A stretch of DNA of 19,243 nt from Bacteroidota bacterium (GTDB taxonomy: Bacteria > Bacteroidota > Bacteroidia > Chitinophagales > Saprospiraceae), in contig JAKQGD010000184.1 of the NCBI GenBank assembly GCA_029573365.1, positions 1 to 19,243 on the forward strand, read 5' to 3'. The notes beneath the pieces were generated by a model that was not told the DNA's origin, made no database searches, and worked only from the letters and a program-made list of their open reading frames with translations. Positions 1 to 6,789 of this stretch are shown in pieces. A program made the position numbers and the translations under genes. Within the stretch, counting starts at the first letter, position 1. Every line of letters starts with the position of its first letter.

Positions 1-228
1 AAAAAGGCGATTGCCCAGCATCGCGGGACTTATTTGGGTCGCGTTACATCCGCGACTTTCCAAAACGCCCGCTATCGCTTGTTTTGAGCCTTATATTGTT
101 TTATCATCTCTTTTTACTCTTTCTCCTGGCTTTGCCGCCGACCTAAAGGCTGGAGATAGAGATGAAAAACCGTATTCGTTTTTATAATGTAAAAAAATTA
201 AAAACACTGTAGGGATGAATTAAATATA

Positions 229-250
229 GCCATGGATTTTAATCCGTGGC
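229..250. repeat. REP-like hairpin upstream of the DinB gene
   Basis: Two 10-base arms (229-238 and 241-250) around a 2-base TT loop form a stem with a single G-T wobble; the core is CCATGGATT paired with AATCCGTGG. No T-run follows, so it does not look like an intrinsic terminator. Palindromes of this kind resemble the REP-like elements linked to IS200-type (RAYT) transposases, but no transposase is seen in the window. Confidence 0.45.
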
Positions 251-266
251 ATCTAACAATCTCAAA

Positions 267-274
267 TAATTTTG
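267..274 (+). promoter_or_regulatory. Putative Bacteroidota -7 element for the DinB gene
   Basis: TAATTTTG matches the Bacteroidota -7 consensus TAnnTTTG exactly. Transcription would begin near 281, leaving a leader of about 84 bases before the ATG at 365. A convincing -33 TTTG at the usual distance is not seen. The element argues against translation starting at the TTG codon inside it (272). Confidence 0.4.
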
Positions 275-364
275 AAACAAAAACCCCAGCCCCTATTACA
301 TCATTTAGCAAAAAATCACATAGCTTTACAATCATTTTTTATCAACCGAACTAAAACACTCAGG

Positions 365-868
365 ATGAATACAAATGAACTGCTCAAAAAATACACCCGC
401 TTTAATGTATGGGCCAATACGCTCATGTGCGACTGGCTCACTTCAAAGGACGGGCGGCTGATGGACAGGGAGCTCAAGAGCAGTTTTCCTACTGTCAACA
501 CGACGCTGGCCCACATTTGGTTTGGAGAGCATATATGGTTCCGGCGGATACACGGTGAGCGTTTTGAAAACATAAACCTCGTCTGCGAGGGCAAGCCCGT
601 CACTTTTATCTCTGAAGGGTTGCTGCGGCAATCCATGGATTTTATGGAGTACACTGCAGCCCTGAAAGCTGAGGACCTGGACAGGATGGTAGAGTACAGA
701 CTTTTTTCGGGAGAGACGGATGCCTCACCGCTGGCTGATATTATCCACCACATCATGAACCACGGCACCTACCACAGGGGCCAGCTGGTGACCATGGGCA
801 GGGAGCTGGGGTTTGAGGAGGTGCCAAAGACCGATTTTATCCATTTCTGCAGGCAGGAAAAGGCGTAA
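365..868 (+). CDS. DinB-family putative metal-dependent protein
   Basis: This 167-residue protein has the size and motif pattern of the DinB/YfiT four-helix-bundle superfamily. These proteins use three histidines to bind a divalent metal, and many act as thiol-dependent transferases or damage-inducible proteins of unknown substrate. The likely ligands are one histidine near the end of the second helix (H50 or H56) and an HxxxH pair, H133 and H137, in a NHGTYHRGQ segment that is typical of the family. I chose ATG 365 over an upstream TTG at 272 because the latter lies within a promoter-like -7 box and because family members begin close to the first helix (MNTNELLKKY). The protein has no signal peptide or membrane segment and is probably cytoplasmic. 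It converges on the glycosyltransferase gene with a 38-base gap. The specific reaction cannot be inferred. Confidence 0.85.
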   Translation: MNTNELLKKYTRFNVWANTLMCDWLTSKDGRLMDRELKSSFPTVNTTLAHIWFGEHIWFRRIHGERFENINLVCEGKPVTFISEGLLRQSMDFMEYTAALKAEDLDRMVEYRLFSGETDASPLADIIHHIMNHGTYHRGQLVTMGRELGFEEVPKTDFIHFCRQEKA

Positions 869-906
869 CAATACAAGAAAATCTATTATATTTCGGACCG
901 CCATGG

Positions 907-2586
907 TCAGATTTCCAAAAGGTACAACTTTTTGAGTTTTGCCTGCCTGGTGGCGGGATGGAGGAAAGGCAGACTCAGAAGTGTCACCGAATAGCCGTTG
1001 AATATTTTCTCCCGGCGTGGCTTCAACCCCTTGTCGAGCAGGTCCTGACGGCACAGCTCGTCTGTATAGATCCAGAGGCCTTTGCCGGCCATGGGAAGGA
1101 TATCCTCAGGATTGAGATTGGGGATGACTTGGCGGTAGCAGTAATCTAGTGCTGTACTGCGTACTTCATATTTGCATACCATGTCAGGGCTGATGGCATG
1201 TTCCAGCAGATACCTTCCTGCCTGTGTAGGGGCCTGGTACCTGAGCAGGCTGGGATAAAAGTGCACCGCCATAAACAGGTTGAAAGCCACTGCTGTGGTG
1301 GCTGCCGCGAGGATAAAACGGTTGTTGGACGTGGTTTGGTTGACCCAAAGCCAGATTACGCTGACAAAAAACGATAAGATTAGCAGGGTAAAGAACCAGG
1401 CCCATAGTTTGTTTTCCGGCGGGAAAAACACCTGGAGGCCGATGATCATAAGAATGACAAGCACAGCCATGGTTAGAAGGTGCAGCCAGGAAATGGGCCT
1501 CAACAGTTTTTGGCCGGCCGTGAGCAGAAAATCTGCTGTCAGGACCGAGGCTGCCGGAAACAGGATAAAGATGTAGTGCGGAAGCTTGTAGGATGAAAGG
1601 GACAGGGCCAGAAACATCAGGCAGAAGCCTCCCAAGGTGATGTATTCCGGCAGGGTACGGCCTGTGGCAATCCTGTATATTTTGATCGATATGGCGGGTA
1701 TCAGTGCGAGGATCCAGGGCTGGAAATCCCACAGTATGCTTTGAAAAAAATACAGGTATCCCGCATTGTTGTCCCAGTAATTTTCGCCGGTGATGCGTCC
1801 GAAACTCTGTGTCCAGAAATAAAACCGAAGTCCTGACGGGCCTTTGAGGTCGTAGACGATCTTATCGGGATGTAGGTCAAACTGTGTATACAGGCCATAG
1901 CACATGGGAGCCAGCAACAAGGCAATGCCTGCAGCGACGATGAGCCACCGGGTGTGGAAGATGTTTTGCCACTGTTTTTTTGCCATAAACTCAAATCCGA
2001 AGGCAAGCACCACATATACCAGGGCTACGGGTCCTTTGGCAAGCATGCCGGTCCCCACAGCGAGGCTGATGAGCAGCAGGTTTTTTATGGTTTTGTGTCT
2101 AAGGTAGGCCGATATTCGCCAGAAGGCAAAGGCGGCAGAACCCATCAGCAGGGTGTCTGTGCGTACGTCATTGGTGATGAGAAACATGGCCTGACACGTC
2201 GACAGAACCAGGGCTGACAGCATGGCGGTCTTTCGGTCATACCATAAAAGTGCAAACCTCCACGTGCTGTAGACGGCCAGGATGGCAAACAGGAATGATG
2301 GGAACTTGTAGGCAAAACTGTTGATGCCAAATAGGGTCATCGAAAGTGAAGACAACCAGAAAAGCAGAGGTGGCTTGTCGAGGTAGTCGTAACCCTGCTC
2401 GTATACTTGGAAATAGCTTCCTGTCTGCATCATCTCCATGGAAATTTCGGCATACTGTGCCGCATCCACTTCCATGATGTCTATAAAAAGATTGAGTGTG
2501 CAGACAATCAATGGCCCTAGCCACCAGAATCTCCAGAGAAGAGCTGTTAGTTTTTGTGGCCATCCATGGGTATGCGGGTGGTTCAC
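907..2586 (-). CDS. GT39/ArnT-like membrane glycosyltransferase
   Basis: A 559-residue integral membrane protein of the dolichyl-phosphate-mannose-mannosyltransferase/ArnT type (PMT_2, GT39/GT83). Such enzymes move a sugar from a polyprenyl-phosphate carrier onto lipid A, another lipid or a protein at the outer face of the inner membrane. After the first membrane helix (about residues 20-37) comes the hallmark first periplasmic loop: acidic D41 followed by AQYAEIS, a GSYF segment, and DKPPLLFWL at 70-78. Many further hydrophobic helices follow, then a soluble tail of about 100 residues. The start is GTG at 2586; there is no upstream alternative, because the previous gene stops five bases away. 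That spacing implies cotranscription with the small membrane protein and odhA. The sugar and acceptor are unknown. No lipid A or glycan genes adjoin it. Confidence 0.85.
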   Translation of the reverse strand: MNHPHTHGWPQKLTALLWRFWWLGPLIVCTLNLFIDIMEVDAAQYAEISMEMMQTGSYFQVYEQGYDYLDKPPLLFWLSSLSMTLFGINSFAYKFPSFLFAILAVYSTWRFALLWYDRKTAMLSALVLSTCQAMFLITNDVRTDTLLMGSAAFAFWRISAYLRHKTIKNLLLISLAVGTGMLAKGPVALVYVVLAFGFEFMAKKQWQNIFHTRWLIVAAGIALLLAPMCYGLYTQFDLHPDKIVYDLKGPSGLRFYFWTQSFGRITGENYWDNNAGYLYFFQSILWDFQPWILALIPAISIKIYRIATGRTLPEYITLGGFCLMFLALSLSSYKLPHYIFILFPAASVLTADFLLTAGQKLLRPISWLHLLTMAVLVILMIIGLQVFFPPENKLWAWFFTLLILSFFVSVIWLWVNQTTSNNRFILAAATTAVAFNLFMAVHFYPSLLRYQAPTQAGRYLLEHAISPDMVCKYEVRSTALDYCYRQVIPNLNPEDILPMAGKGLWIYTDELCRQDLLDKGLKPRREKIFNGYSVTLLSLPFLHPATRQAKLKKLYLLEI

Positions 2587-2590
2587 ACTG

Positions 2591-2851
2591 TTAAAACCAC
2601 TTGAAAGCTATACAAACAAGCAGCACTGCCAGTAAGAGGTAGTATACAAAGATGCCATACTCGTGCACTGCGGCAAAGTCATTTTTGGAAACGAGCAGAC
2701 CTGCGGCGATCATAAAAAAGGCTACAATCTCCAGCCACGACCACTCGAAGTAATCCGCCGGTATCAGCAAAAAAAGGCCGCCTATGACCAGGATCCATGT
2801 TTTCAGGCTAAACGCCGAAAGCAGTCCTGATGATTTCAAGTTGTTGTTCAT
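2591..2851 (-). CDS. Small three-helix membrane protein, unknown function
   Basis: An 86-residue hydrophobic protein with three predicted membrane helices at roughly residues 18-32, 38-55 and 66-83. The loops contain PADYFEWSW and VSKNDFAAVHEYG. I do not recognise a named family. The start at ATG 2851 overlaps the odhA 3' end by 44 bases in a different frame; a TTG at 2837 is an alternative start. An upstream in-frame extension to 2887 exists but would begin with charged residues coded deeper inside odhA. It sits between odhA and a glycosyltransferase, so it is probably translationally coupled to odhA. Its hydrophobic pattern and tight packing support a real gene. Confidence 0.65.
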   Translation of the reverse strand: MNNNLKSSGLLSAFSLKTWILVIGGLFLLIPADYFEWSWLEIVAFFMIAAGLLVSKNDFAAVHEYGIFVYYLLLAVLLVCIAFKWF

Positions 2852-5540
2852 CGTGTACTTTTTTAAATCCTGTTGCCGGAGATGCACTTGCCTTCCTCGC
2901 TACGAGGTCAAGCGGGTCTTTCCTGAAGTAATTCATCAGATAATTCCAGGCACCCATATTGGCCGATTCCTCCTGTACCCAAAGGTAATCAGCTTTGGTA
3001 TATTGTTTCATGATGTTTCTGATCTGAGCTTCGGGGAGGGGGTACAATTGCTCTACACGGATTATGGCTACATCCTTTATGTTGTTGTTTCGTCTGTATT
3101 CATCCAGCTCGTAATATATCTTGCCTGAGCAGAAGAGTACCCTTCTTGCCTTTTTGACGGCATCATCAGCGATGACTTCCATAAACCGGGTCAGACCGGT
3201 AAACGATTTGAGGTCCGAAACACACTCGGGGTGTCTGAGCAGTGATTTGGGCGAAAAGTGTACCAGCGGTTTTCTGTATGGCATGACCATCTGTCTTCTG
3301 ATGAGGTGAAAAAAGTTGGCAGGAGTCGTGGCATTGGCAATGATCCAGTTGAAGTTGGCACAGTTTTGCAAAAACCTCTCCATACGTCCGCTCGAGTGCT
3401 CGGGACCCTGGCCCTCCATACCATGAGGCAGCAGCATCACCAGGCCGCTCATCCTCTGCCATTTGCTCTCACTGGAGCAGATAAACTGGTCGACGATGGT
3501 CTGGGCACCGTTATAAAAGTCTCCAAACTGAGCCTCCCATATGGCCAGGTGGTCGGGCGAAGCCTGTGAATATCCGTACTCAAAGCCCAGGACTGCAAAT
3601 TCTGATAGCAGCGAATTGTAAATTAATAACTTACCTGTCGCACCCTCTAGGGTACTGAGCCTGTTATAGCCCTCGTTTGTCTTTTCGTCAAAAAACACGG
3701 CATGCCTATGCGAAAAGGTGCCTCTTTTGACATCCTGGCCGCTCATCCTTACGTTTTTGCCTTCGGTCATCAGAGAGCCATAAGCCATGAGCTCAGCCAT
3801 GGCCCAGTCCAGGACTCCTTTGTTAAGAAGGTCTTCTTTGGACTTCATGAGCCTTTTGATCTTTGGGTTGGGGTTGAAACCTTTGGGTAGTTGATGCAGG
3901 TGATCCATTATCTTGCCTGCCAGCTTATCGCTGATGCCTGTGACCGGAGATACCATGTCGGCTACATCGAGTGTCTTGGTGAGTTTCCTCCACTGTTGCT
4001 CAGGCTCCTGGTACACATATGGAAGCACCTTTTGTTTGACCATATCGAGCCTGTCCTGCAGGTCGGCCCAGTATTTCTTTTCGAGGTCCTCACCGATGCG
4101 TGCATCTACATCTCCCCGTGAGATCAGTTTGCTCAGGTATATCTCTCTCGGATTTTTATGGGAATCGATGATGTCGTACATCTGTGGCTGGGTAAACTTA
4201 GGATCATCGCCTTCGTTGTGGCCGTGCCTGCGGTAACACACCATGTCGATAAAGACGTCGTTGTTAAATTTCTGTCGGTATTCAAAGGCCAGCTCAGCGG
4301 CAAAAACCACCGCCTCGGGGTCGTCACCATTGACATGGAATACCGGGGCCTGTACCAGACCCGCGGCAGCAGTACAATAGGTCGATGACCTGGCATCGTC
4401 AAAATCGGTGGTAAAGCCTATCTGGTTGTTTATCACAAAATGGATGGTGCCACCGGTATAATAACCATCAAGCTGGCTCATCTGCACAGTCTCGTACACT
4501 ACGCCCTGTCCGGCTACGGCACTATCGCCATGGATAAGTACAGGAAGGATTTTGTCATAATCGCTGCCATACATAACGTCCGCCTTAGCCCGGGCAAAAC
4601 CTTCGGTAACCGGATTTACAGCCTCCAGGTGTGATGGATTGGGTACCAGCTTGAGATGCATAATCTTGCCGTCCTCCATTTCGATCTGAGAAGAAAATCC
4701 CAGATGGTATTTGACATCACCATCGCCAAAACTCTGATCCAGGATGGCCGTACCTTCAAACTCATTGAATATCTGGTCATAGGTCTTGCCCATGATATTG
4801 GCGAGCACATTGAGACGACCCCTGTGAGCCATGGCCAGCACCACTTCCTCCACTTTGCCCTGTGATGACTTCTTTATGATGGCATCAAGAGCGGCAATGG
4901 TAGTTTCACCGCCTTCGAGCGAAAATCGTTTTTGTCCTACGTACTTGGTATGTAGGAACTTTTCGAAGATGACGGCACCGTTGAGTTTTTCGAGTATCCT
5001 GTGTTTTTTGGCAGCATCCAGGCCAAAATCATCATTGAGAGGACGGTTTTCAATACGGTCTCTCAGCCATTTCCTTTTTTCGAGATTTTCGATATGGTTG
5101 TACTCAAAGCCTATATTGCCGCAGTATATAGTGCGTAACTTGCTTACAATCTGTTCCAGGGTGGCATCCTTGAGGCCCAATTCGGCTCCAGCCGCAAATA
5201 CTGAGTTTTTGTCAGACTCCTCGAGGTCGTAATCGGTAAGGTCAAGAAACGGTTTGCGGTCCCTACGTGGCTTTATAGGATTGGTGGTAGAAAGGAGGTG
5301 ACCCCTGTTGCGGTAGCCGTAGATCAGCGACATGACGCCAAAATCCTTATGCGTCAGTCCGGATGCTAACTCATGCCCTGACATATCGCTGACACCATGG
5401 CCATTGCTGCTGAATTCAAAGCCTTCGAAAAATACCCGCCAGCCTTCGTCGACAGAAGCAGGGTTTTGCCTGTAACTCTGATAGAGTGACTCTATGTAAG
5501 AGGGGTGTGCATTAAATATATAACTATAATCCTTCATCAC
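2808..5540 (-). CDS. odhA (sucA): 2-oxoglutarate dehydrogenase E1 component
   Basis: A thiamine-diphosphate E1 subunit of 910 residues, close to the usual 930 or so. It decarboxylates 2-oxoglutarate and reductively succinylates the lipoyl group of E2 in the TCA cycle. The N-terminus (YSYIFNAHPSYIESLYQSY) is the typical E2-binding segment. Family landmarks follow in order: AMAHRGRLNVLAN at 236-248 with catalytic-region H239, KYHLGFS with H279, and the ThDP/metal motif from HGDSAVAGQG (G338-D339) to NNQIGF (N371-N372). The C-terminal transketolase-like half includes LPHGMEGQGPEHSS and a final VQEESANMGAW segment. A second methionine directly after the first makes the start uncertain by one codon. 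The usual E2 partner (odhB/sucB) is not next to it; instead a small membrane protein and a glycosyltransferase follow. A good promoter lies upstream. Confidence 0.97.
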   Translation of the reverse strand: MMKDYSYIFNAHPSYIESLYQSYRQNPASVDEGWRVFFEGFEFSSNGHGVSDMSGHELASGLTHKDFGVMSLIYGYRNRGHLLSTTNPIKPRRDRKPFLDLTDYDLEESDKNSVFAAGAELGLKDATLEQIVSKLRTIYCGNIGFEYNHIENLEKRKWLRDRIENRPLNDDFGLDAAKKHRILEKLNGAVIFEKFLHTKYVGQKRFSLEGGETTIAALDAIIKKSSQGKVEEVVLAMAHRGRLNVLANIMGKTYDQIFNEFEGTAILDQSFGDGDVKYHLGFSSQIEMEDGKIMHLKLVPNPSHLEAVNPVTEGFARAKADVMYGSDYDKILPVLIHGDSAVAGQGVVYETVQMSQLDGYYTGGTIHFVINNQIGFTTDFDDARSSTYCTAAAGLVQAPVFHVNGDDPEAVVFAAELAFEYRQKFNNDVFIDMVCYRRHGHNEGDDPKFTQPQMYDIIDSHKNPREIYLSKLISRGDVDARIGEDLEKKYWADLQDRLDMVKQKVLPYVYQEPEQQWRKLTKTLDVADMVSPVTGISDKLAGKIMDHLHQLPKGFNPNPKIKRLMKSKEDLLNKGVLDWAMAELMAYGSLMTEGKNVRMSGQDVKRGTFSHRHAVFFDEKTNEGYNRLSTLEGATGKLLIYNSLLSEFAVLGFEYGYSQASPDHLAIWEAQFGDFYNGAQTIVDQFICSSESKWQRMSGLVMLLPHGMEGQGPEHSSGRMERFLQNCANFNWIIANATTPANFFHLIRRQMVMPYRKPLVHFSPKSLLRHPECVSDLKSFTGLTRFMEVIADDAVKKARRVLFCSGKIYYELDEYRRNNNIKDVAIIRVEQLYPLPEAQIRNIMKQYTKADYLWVQEESANMGAWNYLMNYFRKDPLDLVARKASASPATGFKKVHDEQQLEIIRTAFGV

Positions 5541-5580
5541 TTAATTTGATATATCGACTTTTAAAGTAAAAATTTCATGC

Positions 5581-5613
5581 CAAAAGTATGGATTTGTGCT
5601 TCTCCAACGCAAA
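5581..5613 (-). promoter_or_regulatory. Putative odhA promoter
   Basis: On the minus strand a TTTG (5610-5613) is followed, after 21 bases, by TACTTTTG (5581-5588). This fits the Bacteroidota pattern TTTG-N19-21-TAnnTTTG. Transcription would start about 5574, some 34 bases before the odhA ATG at 5540. Recognised by consensus only. Confidence 0.55.
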
Positions 5614-5626
5614 ATGAACCGATACA

Positions 5627-5640
5627 TTAACTTTCGTTAA
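5627..5640. repeat. Inverted repeat between odhA and rpsT promoters
   Basis: TTAAC-TTTC-GTTAA, two perfect 5-base arms with a 4-base spacer. It lies just upstream of the odhA -33 element and about 65 bases before the rpsT promoter. It could be an operator, but such a short AT-rich repeat may be chance. Confidence 0.25.
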
Positions 5641-5703
5641 ACAAATTTTGCGGTTAAATGGCCGTATGAAGAAATAATATGAAGGAATTTTTGTTTAAAA
5701 TTT

Positions 5704-5732
5704 TTTGCTTAAATGAAAAAAATATAATTTTG
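5704..5732 (+). promoter_or_regulatory. Putative rpsT promoter
   Basis: TTTG at 5704-5707, a 17-base gap, then TAATTTTG at 5725-5732: both Bacteroidota promoter elements match exactly. Transcription would begin near 5739, leaving about 32 bases before the rpsT ATG at 5771. Confidence 0.6.
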
Positions 5733-5770
5733 CACTCCGTTTTTAAATGACCATATAAAAATCGACATAC

Positions 5771-6025
5771 ATGGCACAACACGCATCGTCCAAAAAGAGA
5801 ATCAGGCAGGACATCGTCATCAGGCTTCGCAACAGATACTACAAGAAATCTGCAAGGACTTCTATTTCCAAACTGAGAAGCATCACCGACAAAAAAGAAG
5901 CTGAGTCTTTCCTTCCTAAAGTAATTAGTATGGTGGACAGGCTAGCCAAGAAGAACACATGGCACAAGAACAAAGCCTCAAACCTCAAGTCTAAGCTGAC
6001 GAAGTATGTAAACAGCCTGGGATAA
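5771..6025 (+). CDS. rpsT: 30S ribosomal protein S20
   Basis: An 84-residue, lysine/arginine-rich protein with the S20 pattern: an N-terminal SSKKRIRQ segment, then RLRNRYYKKSARTSI, and the C-terminal stretch RLAKKNTWHKNKASNLKSKL. S20 binds 16S rRNA in the body of the small subunit and helps assembly. Length and composition are normal for the family. It stands alone with its own promoter and terminator, divergent from odhA. Confidence 0.97.
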   Translation: MAQHASSKKRIRQDIVIRLRNRYYKKSARTSISKLRSITDKKEAESFLPKVISMVDRLAKKNTWHKNKASNLKSKLTKYVNSLG

Positions 6026-6049
6026 ACCGGGTTTGTGGTTATAAAATTT

Positions 6050-6084
6050 AAGGTAGGTACAGTCATGTGCCTGCCTTTTTTTTT
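6050..6084 (+). terminator. Intrinsic terminator after rpsT
   Basis: Two 11-base arms (6050-6060 and 6067-6077), with two G-U wobbles and no mismatches, surround a six-base loop. The T-run starts within the second arm and continues to 6084 (TTTTTTTTT). It lies 25 bases after the S20 stop codon. Confidence 0.85.
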
Positions 6085-6182
6085 GGCTTACGCCCAATGG
6101 GATCCTGTACCATTGAGATTGGCTGTCACACAAAAGTGGAAGAAATAAAAATAATAGCTAACTTTACGGAAATAACCTCCGC

Positions 6183-6686
6183 ATGGCAAGTTTCAGGATC
6201 AGGCCCAGGTTTGAAACAACCACGACCAAGACAATCGAGGAAATCATAGATATCGTAAAATCTAAGCTCCGCCATAATACCAAACACCTTCACGGCGAGG
6301 CTTTTCAGGACCACATCACCATCAAAGTCAACAAAGACCACCGACACTACTGGTCACCTCAGCTGGCTATACTTCTGTACAGAGAGCCTGAAGACAAAGT
6401 AACGACCATCAAAGGCATCTACGGGCCCATGCCCAATGTGTGGACACTTTTTGCCCTTTCGTACCTTGCTATAGGCGTCCTCACCATATTTATAAGCATC
6501 ATCGGCCTCTCGAGGATGGCTCTCGGCCATACCTGTTCTATACTTTGGGTCGTGCCGGTGCTTTTGTCAGTGGCTGCGGCCCTGTATATCATCAGTCAAA
6601 TGGGCCAGAAACTGGGTGCTTCTCAGACATATGCCATCCACTACTTTTTTCAGGATGCCCTGGGCGAGGAATTGCCTGATATTTGA
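6183..6686 (+). CDS. Two-helix membrane protein, unknown function
   Basis: A 167-residue protein that I do not recognise by name. Residues 1-80 form a soluble, charged segment (FRIRPRFETTTTKTIEEII at the start) containing a HKV/HHRH-like histidine-rich stretch around residues 43-55 and ending in GPMPNVWTLF. Two membrane helices follow at about 86-108 and 117-138, then a short cytoplasmic tail with QTYAIHYFFQDALGEEL. With no signal peptide, the soluble N-terminal domain is likely cytoplasmic, perhaps a small sensor or scaffold. It starts at ATG 6183, about 98 bases after the rpsT terminator, and precedes the E1 gene by 103 bases. No reliable promoter was found. Confidence 0.75.
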   Translation: MASFRIRPRFETTTTKTIEEIIDIVKSKLRHNTKHLHGEAFQDHITIKVNKDHRHYWSPQLAILLYREPEDKVTTIKGIYGPMPNVWTLFALSYLAIGVLTIFISIIGLSRMALGHTCSILWVVPVLLSVAAALYIISQMGQKLGASQTYAIHYFFQDALGEELPDI

Positions 6687-6739
6687 GGACACAAATCAAA
6701 CGATTCCTACCTTCTCTTTCGGGTCGTTCTATTTTCCTG

Positions 6740-6770
6740 TTGGTATAGCGGCCAATAATTCCTAATTTTG
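6740..6770 (+). promoter_or_regulatory. Putative promoter of the fused E1 gene
   Basis: TTG (6740-6742), a 20-base gap, then TAATTTTG (6763-6770), an exact TAnnTTTG match. Transcription would start near 6777, leaving a leader of only about 13 bases before the TTG start codon at 6790. Confidence 0.55.
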
Positions 6771-6789
6771 GGCCTCTAAAATCCGCCAT

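Larger units (their letters stand above)
1..364. other. Intergenic left edge with palindromes, no convincing gene
   Basis: No convincing complete gene is visible here. Frame +1 stays open from the window edge to a TGA at 85-87, giving 28 residues. That could be the tail of a gene lying to the left, but I do not recognise it. Several inverted repeats lie in the stretch: a GTCGCG/CGCGAC pair at 38-56, an imperfect 12-bp arm pair at 118-156, and a near-perfect 10-bp hairpin at 229-250. The segment from about 1 to 160 is richer in GC than the AT-rich stretch that follows, which suggests a dispersed repeat or the remains of a small mobile element. This is inference. Confidence 0.4.

Noticed and set aside
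272..364. TTG start at 272 for the DinB gene
   Set aside because: The codon lies within a TAnnTTTG promoter box, the added 31 residues look unlike the family, and ATG 365 gives a normal N-terminus.
316..768. 150-codon minus-strand reading frame opposite DinB
   Set aside because: It is a shadow of the DinB gene, with no family-like motifs.
6095..6115. CAATGG-N9-CCATTG inverted repeat after the rpsT terminator
   Set aside because: Six-base arms with a 9-base spacer, no nearby promoter box; could be chance.
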